9,882 nt of DNA from Bacillota bacterium (GTDB lineage Bacteria > Bacillota > Clostridia > Peptostreptococcales > Anaerovoracaceae): positions 1 to 9,882 of the forward strand of contig JAGATO010000213.1 in the NCBI GenBank assembly GCA_017621195.1, given 5' to 3'. This document shows positions 7,624 through 9,882 of the stretch, piece after piece. The notes below the pieces were generated by a model. It worked only from the letters and a program-made list of their open reading frames with translations, was not told the origin of the DNA and did not search any database. The stretch's first letter is position 1. Each line of letters begins with the position of its first letter. A program made the position numbers and the translations under genes.

Positions 7624-7633
7624 AAATCGCAAA
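7624..7633 (+). repeat. AAATCGCAAA direct repeat, copy 1
   Basis: This 10-mer is found again exactly at 8434-8443, two bases after the pnuC stop, and nine of its bases recur at 8475-8483. The first two copies bracket the complete pnuC unit including its leader. Confidence 0.5.
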
Positions 7634-7664
7634 ATTAAATAAGAATACTGCCACCGGGTAGTGA

Positions 7665-7700
7665 ATGTTAAGCATTCGATTATACATCGTTAGGTCTTAG
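7665..7700 (+). CDS. Possible 11-residue leader peptide of pnuC
   Basis: ATG 7665 opens an 11-codon frame (MLSIRLYIVRS) that ends with TAG at 7698-7700, inside the loop of the big pnuC leader stem. Its codons cover the whole left arm (7669-7688). A second frame from GTG 7661 (10 residues) stops at 7691-7693, also in the loop. A ribosome moving through either frame would keep the terminator stem from forming. No good Shine-Dalgarno is seen (only GGG at 7656-7658), so translation is uncertain. Confidence 0.3.
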   Translation: MLSIRLYIVRS

Positions 7701-7729
7701 AAGATGTATAGTCGGATGCTTATTTTTTT
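7669..7729 (+). terminator. Long terminator-type stem in the pnuC leader (candidate attenuator)
   Basis: Left arm 7669-7688 pairs with right arm 7703-7722 over 20 bp, 18 Watson-Crick and two G-U, around a 14 nt loop. Seven T (7723-7729) follow at once, then GGAGG of pnuC at 7730-7734. No room is left for another promoter, so pnuC transcripts from upstream must pass this stem. A competing short hairpin, GAATG (7663-7667) with CATTC (7673-7677), would use the lower left arm and could act as antiterminator. It may also end lysS transcription. Confidence 0.8.
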
Positions 7730-7739
7730 GGAGGAAATG

Positions 7740-8432
7740 ATGAAAAGAATAAATTTATTATTAAGCTACTTTAAGAAAGAAGAAATTATATTATGGAGTT
7801 CTTCTGTAATTCTGATATTGGTTTCGTTTGGTATATTCGATAGAGAAAACTTCTTAACGCTTGTAGCTTCATTGATAGGAGTTACATCGTTAATTTTCAA
7901 TGCAAAAGGTAATCCTTTTGGACAATTTCTAATGGTTATTTTTAGTGTGCTGTATGGAATTATTTCATTTACTTTTTCATATTATGGCGAGATGATAACC
8001 TATCTTGGAATGACAGCACCAATGGCTGTTGTTGCGTTAATCTCGTGGCTGAGAAATCCTTATCAGGGAAACAAAGCAGAAGTAAAGGTTAATCGTATAA
8101 AGAAGAACGAGTATATCTTTATGTGGTTTATAACTGTCATCGTAACAATTATTTTCTATTTTGTTTTAGAGTATTTTGACACAGCCAATATCATACCAAG
8201 CACCATATCAATAACAACAAGTTTCTTGGCTGTTTATTTGACTTTTAGACGAAGTCCATATTATGCAATCGGATATGCAGCGAATGATATTTTGTTAATT
8301 GTTTTATGGGTATTAGCTTCTTTTGAAAATATGGCGTATGTGTCGGTTGTAGTGTGTTTCATAGCTTTTCTTGCAAATGATATTTATGGTTATCTGAGTT
8401 GGTGCGAGATGGAAAAAAGACAAGCTGTTTAA
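7740..8432 (+). CDS. PnuC-family vitamin/nicotinamide riboside transporter
   Basis: This 230-residue membrane protein has seven to eight hydrophobic segments, roughly at 16-33, 40-53, 61-79, 84-104, 126-146, 153-169, 183-195 and 198-220. PnuC-type features are GVTSLIFNAKGNPFGQ (47-62), the loop YYGEM (81-85), the segment RRSPYYAIGYAANDILLIVLW (starting at 170), and ANDIYGYLSW (212-221). PnuC proteins are facilitators for nicotinamide riboside; relatives carry thiamine (PnuT) or riboflavin (PnuX), and the substrate trapped by a cytosolic kinase is not readable here. ATG 7740 is chosen because GGAGG (7730-7734) sits 5 nt before it; ATG 7737 is in frame but too close. The frame also extends up to an ATG at 7704, but those codons are the terminator arm, the T-run and the ribosome binding site. 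The coding sequence is AT-rich, unlike lysS, suggesting acquisition by transfer. Confidence 0.85.
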   Translation: MKRINLLLSYFKKEEIILWSSSVILILVSFGIFDRENFLTLVASLIGVTSLIFNAKGNPFGQFLMVIFSVLYGIISFTFSYYGEMITYLGMTAPMAVVALISWLRNPYQGNKAEVKVNRIKKNEYIFMWFITVIVTIIFYFVLEYFDTANIIPSTISITTSFLAVYLTFRRSPYYAIGYAANDILLIVLWVLASFENMAYVSVVVCFIAFLANDIYGYLSWCEMEKRQAV

Positions 8433-8433
8433 C

Positions 8434-8443
8434 AAATCGCAAA
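8434..8443 (+). repeat. AAATCGCAAA direct repeat, copy 2
   Basis: Exact copy of the 10-mer at 7624-7633, immediately after pnuC. A third partial copy (AAATCGCAA) is at 8475-8483. Confidence 0.5.
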
Positions 8444-8444
8444 C

Positions 8445-8473
8445 TTCAAAGAAAACTCTTTCCCCACTATAAT
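8445..8473 (+). promoter_or_regulatory. Putative promoter of the zinc-ribbon gene remnant
   Basis: TTCAAA (8445-8450), a 17 nt spacer and a perfect TATAAT (8468-8473) lie upstream of AGGAG (8488-8492) and ATG 8503. The arrangement is complete for expression, though the gene body is lost. Confidence 0.5.
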
Positions 8474-8502
8474 GAAATCGCAAGGGTAGGAGTGGATTTG
8501 CT

Positions 8503-8610
8503 ATGAGTAATAGTTTATCGAAAGTACATCCGGAACTTATCTCGGAATGGTCGGATAGGAACGATCCGAGCCGGTTTTTCACAGATAACCTTGACTTTTT
8601 GAAATGTTGA
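8503..8610 (+). pseudogene. Truncated 5' remnant of a zinc-ribbon (DUF4379-like) gene
   Basis: A 35-codon frame runs from ATG 8503 to TGA 8608-8610, with AGGAG at 8488-8492 and 10 nt spacing. The first 21 residues (MSNSLSKVHPELISEWSDRN, then D) closely follow the start of the repeat unit in DUF4379 zinc-ribbon proteins, which usually read like NPELxxEW-x-x-KN followed by a TPxD-x(n)-S-x-KK-x-WW segment. Here the similarity stops after about residue 21. The expected tryptophan pair and the cysteines of the zinc ribbon are missing, replaced by a sequence that holds the promoter of the next gene. The simplest reading is a recombination breakpoint near 8565-8575 that removed the gene body. It could instead be a real short protein, but no domain would remain. 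Confidence 0.55.
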
Positions 8611-8635
8611 CATATAATATAAACAAAATTATCAT
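8591..8635 (+). promoter_or_regulatory. Two overlapping promoters for the ATP-binding protein gene
   Basis: TTGACT (8591-8596) with TATAAT (8613-8618) has a 16 nt spacer. TTGACA (8607-8612) with TATCAT (8630-8635) has a 17 nt spacer. The boxes interlock, with the second -35 lying inside the first spacer. Confidence 0.6.
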
Positions 8636-8652
8636 AAAATATATTATCATAA
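8628..8652 (+). repeat. Direct repeat ATTATCATAA x2 at the ATPase promoter
   Basis: Exact 10 bp copies at 8628-8637 and 8643-8652, 15 bp apart, span the second -10 box and end at the ribosome binding site. They could be a repressor site, or simply AT-rich coincidence. Confidence 0.45.
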
Positions 8653-8664
8653 GGAGATACGAGC

Positions 8665-9882
8665 ATGGAATTTATAGGTCGAAAAGCGGAACTGGCAAAG
8701 CTGAACACAGAATATGAGCGCAATGGCAGTTTCGTGGTCATCTATGGACGACGCAGAGTTGGTAAAACAACGCTGATCAAAGAGTTTCTGAAAAAGAAAA
8801 CAGCCTTCTACTTCCTTGCAACGGAAGAACTTGAATCTCAGAGTATGAAACGTTTGGCCGGCGTCGTTGCCCGTACAACGAAAAACTCATATCTGCAGAA
8901 AGCGGCATTTACGGATTGGCTGGATCTGTTCCAGGTGATTGCTGATTATAAGCCGGAAGAAAAGAAAGTTCTGGTCATGGATGAGTTTCCGTACCTGGTA
9001 AAGACCAATCCGGCGTTCCCATCTATCTTACAGAACGCTTGGGATGAAATTCTGAAAGACAGCAATGTAATGTTGATCCTGTCGGGTTCCCTGATCGGTA
9101 TGATGCAGAAACATGCTCTGTCCTATGACAGTCCTCTGTATGGCCGCAGAACTGCACAGATGCGTCTGGCTCCGCTGTCGTTTACGGATATATATGCCGT
9201 TCAGAACATACCGTTTGAACAGGCAGTGGAACAGTATGCTGTGACGGGCGGTGTTCCCAAGTATCTGGAGTTTTTTGAGGATGAACGGGGACTTGAAGAA
9301 CAGCTCAAAGATGCGGTTTTATCCAAAAGTGGATTTTTGTATGAGGAACCAAACTTCCTGCTGAAAAGTGAATCTGTTACAGCAGTGAACTATTTCTCCA
9401 TCATCAAGGCAATTGCAGATGGAAACCACAAGCTGGGCAAGATTGCCGGTGTGCTGGGACAGGAAACTTCCGCTTTGACGCCATATCTGTCTACACTTGC
9501 GGATTTGGACTTCATCGAAAAGAAAACGCCGGTAACAGAAAAGAACCCGGAAAAATCCCGTAAGGGACTGTATTTCATCTCGGATAATTTCATTCGGTTC
9601 TGGTTCCGCTATGTTTATCCCTATAAGGGTGAACTGGAACTGGACAATATGCAGATTGTTTTGGATGAAATCAGAAAAGACTTTGTAGAGAAATTCGTAG
9701 CATTTGCTTATGAGGACATTTGCAAAAATATATTTGCAGAGTTGTGCAAGAATGGGGAGATTTCTTTTGTGCCATCCCGTATCGGCTCCTATTGGCTGAA
9801 TGATTACGACGGCGACACGGAAATCGATGTAATGGCGGTAGATCATCAGAACAAGCGGATATTTGCCGGGGAATGTAAGTAC
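8665..9882 (+). CDS. ATP-binding protein, ATPase_2 domain with C-terminal DUF234 (PD-(D/E)xK-like), 3' end outside window
   Basis: An open frame of 406 codons begins at ATG 8665, with AAGGAG at 8651-8656 and 8 nt spacing; no stop occurs before the window ends. Relatives are about 450-470 residues, so some 50 are missing. The P-loop is GRRRVGKTT at 28-36, Walker B is VLVMDEFPYL with D106-E107, and a sensor-like LSGS lies at 139-142. The family signature GGVPKYL is at 195-201. A winged-helix-like part follows (about 253-295, KLGKIAGVLG to LDFIEKK). The C-terminal segment has WLNDYDGDTEIDV with E386 and D388, then GECK with E403 and K405, the order expected of a PD-(D/E)xK nuclease fold (DUF234). 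No membrane segments or signal peptide are seen. These standalone ATPases are common in anaerobes and archaea and are often mobile; their function is unknown. Two overlapping promoters precede it. Base composition lies between the core genes and pnuC. Confidence 0.9.
   Translation, partial: MEFIGRKAELAKLNTEYERNGSFVVIYGRRRVGKTTLIKEFLKKKTAFYFLATEELESQSMKRLAGVVARTTKNSYLQKAAFTDWLDLFQVIADYKPEEKKVLVMDEFPYLVKTNPAFPSILQNAWDEILKDSNVMLILSGSLIGMMQKHALSYDSPLYGRRTAQMRLAPLSFTDIYAVQNIPFEQAVEQYAVTGGVPKYLEFFEDERGLEEQLKDAVLSKSGFLYEEPNFLLKSESVTAVNYFSIIKAIADGNHKLGKIAGVLGQETSALTPYLSTLADLDFIEKKTPVTEKNPEKSRKGLYFISDNFIRFWFRYVYPYKGELELDNMQIVLDEIRKDFVEKFVAFAYEDICKNIFAELCKNGEISFVPSRIGSYWLNDYDGDTEIDVMAVDHQNKRIFAGECKY

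Larger units (their letters stand above)
7511..7668. other. Non-coding junction at the start of the AT-rich accessory region
   Basis: This stretch separates the GC-rich core block from the AT-rich genes. It holds the repeats listed separately, a 7 bp hairpin at 7646-7663 (TACTGCC-ACCG-GGTAGTG, with wobble pairs), and no convincing reading frame. No clear sigma-70 promoter could be picked out; the A-rich segment around 7620-7646 is the most likely place for one. Confidence 0.5.

Noticed and set aside
7601..7668. TPP riboswitch ahead of the pnuC-family gene (as for PnuT)
   Set aside because: The conserved CTGAGA and later thi-box segments are not present.
7704..7739. Upstream ATG extending pnuC by 12 codons
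   Set aside because: These codons are the right arm of the leader stem, the T-run and the Shine-Dalgarno; GGAGG at 7730-7734 serves ATG 7740.
8541..8579. Terminator-like CTCGGA...TCCGAG dyad followed by five T
   Set aside because: The loop is long, four bases separate the stem from the T-run, and the left part encodes conserved residues of the zinc-ribbon remnant; it may be coincidental.
9319..9846. 175-codon minus-strand open frame near the window end
   Set aside because: It lies entirely opposite the intact ATP-binding protein frame, whose motifs continue through the same bases.

Overview
The window looks like chromosomal DNA from a GC-rich member of the Bacillota, probably class Clostridia. 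The evidence is the gene order ftsH - (regulator) - coaX - dusB - (permease) - greA - lysS, all on the + strand, which is a variant of a housekeeping block familiar in Firmicutes, together with strong GGAGG-type ribosome binding sites and GTG starts. Genus cannot be judged from this sequence alone.

Bases 1-7510 are the core block, with G/C-ending codons throughout. It opens inside ftsH (membrane AAA+ zinc protease; only the C-terminal 385 codons are present). Then come a PucR/CdaR-type transcription regulator, type III pantothenate kinase (coaX), tRNA-dihydrouridine synthase (dusB), an AEC-family permease, transcript-cleavage factor greA with its own good sigma-70 promoter, and lysyl-tRNA synthetase lysS. 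The first four genes are tightly packed (21 and 30 nt gaps, then a 10 nt overlap) and are probably co-transcribed. Two genes look like lineage-specific additions to the block: the regulator and the AEC permease. The permease is preceded by a degenerate tandem repeat.

Immediately after the lysS stop the composition changes abruptly to AT-rich, and the rest (7511-9882) reads as an accessory region. It starts with a 110 bp patch dense in direct and inverted repeats, a candidate recombination/attachment site. Then comes a pnuC-type vitamin/nucleoside transporter behind a striking leader: a 20 bp stem followed by seven T, ending exactly at the ribosome binding site, with short reading frames running through the left arm of the stem. 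This is the layout of a transcription attenuator. After pnuC there is a truncated 35-codon remnant of a zinc-ribbon (DUF4379-like) gene that still has a promoter and ribosome binding site. Last is the start of an ATP-binding protein with a C-terminal PD-(D/E)xK-like (DUF234) segment, which runs off the window end. The 10-mer AAATCGCAAA brackets the pnuC unit.

The core genes serve protein quality control, coenzyme A synthesis, tRNA modification and charging, and transcription fidelity. The accessory genes do not form an obvious pathway with one another. The best candidates for something undescribed are the pnuC leader and the repeat-rich junction behind lysS.
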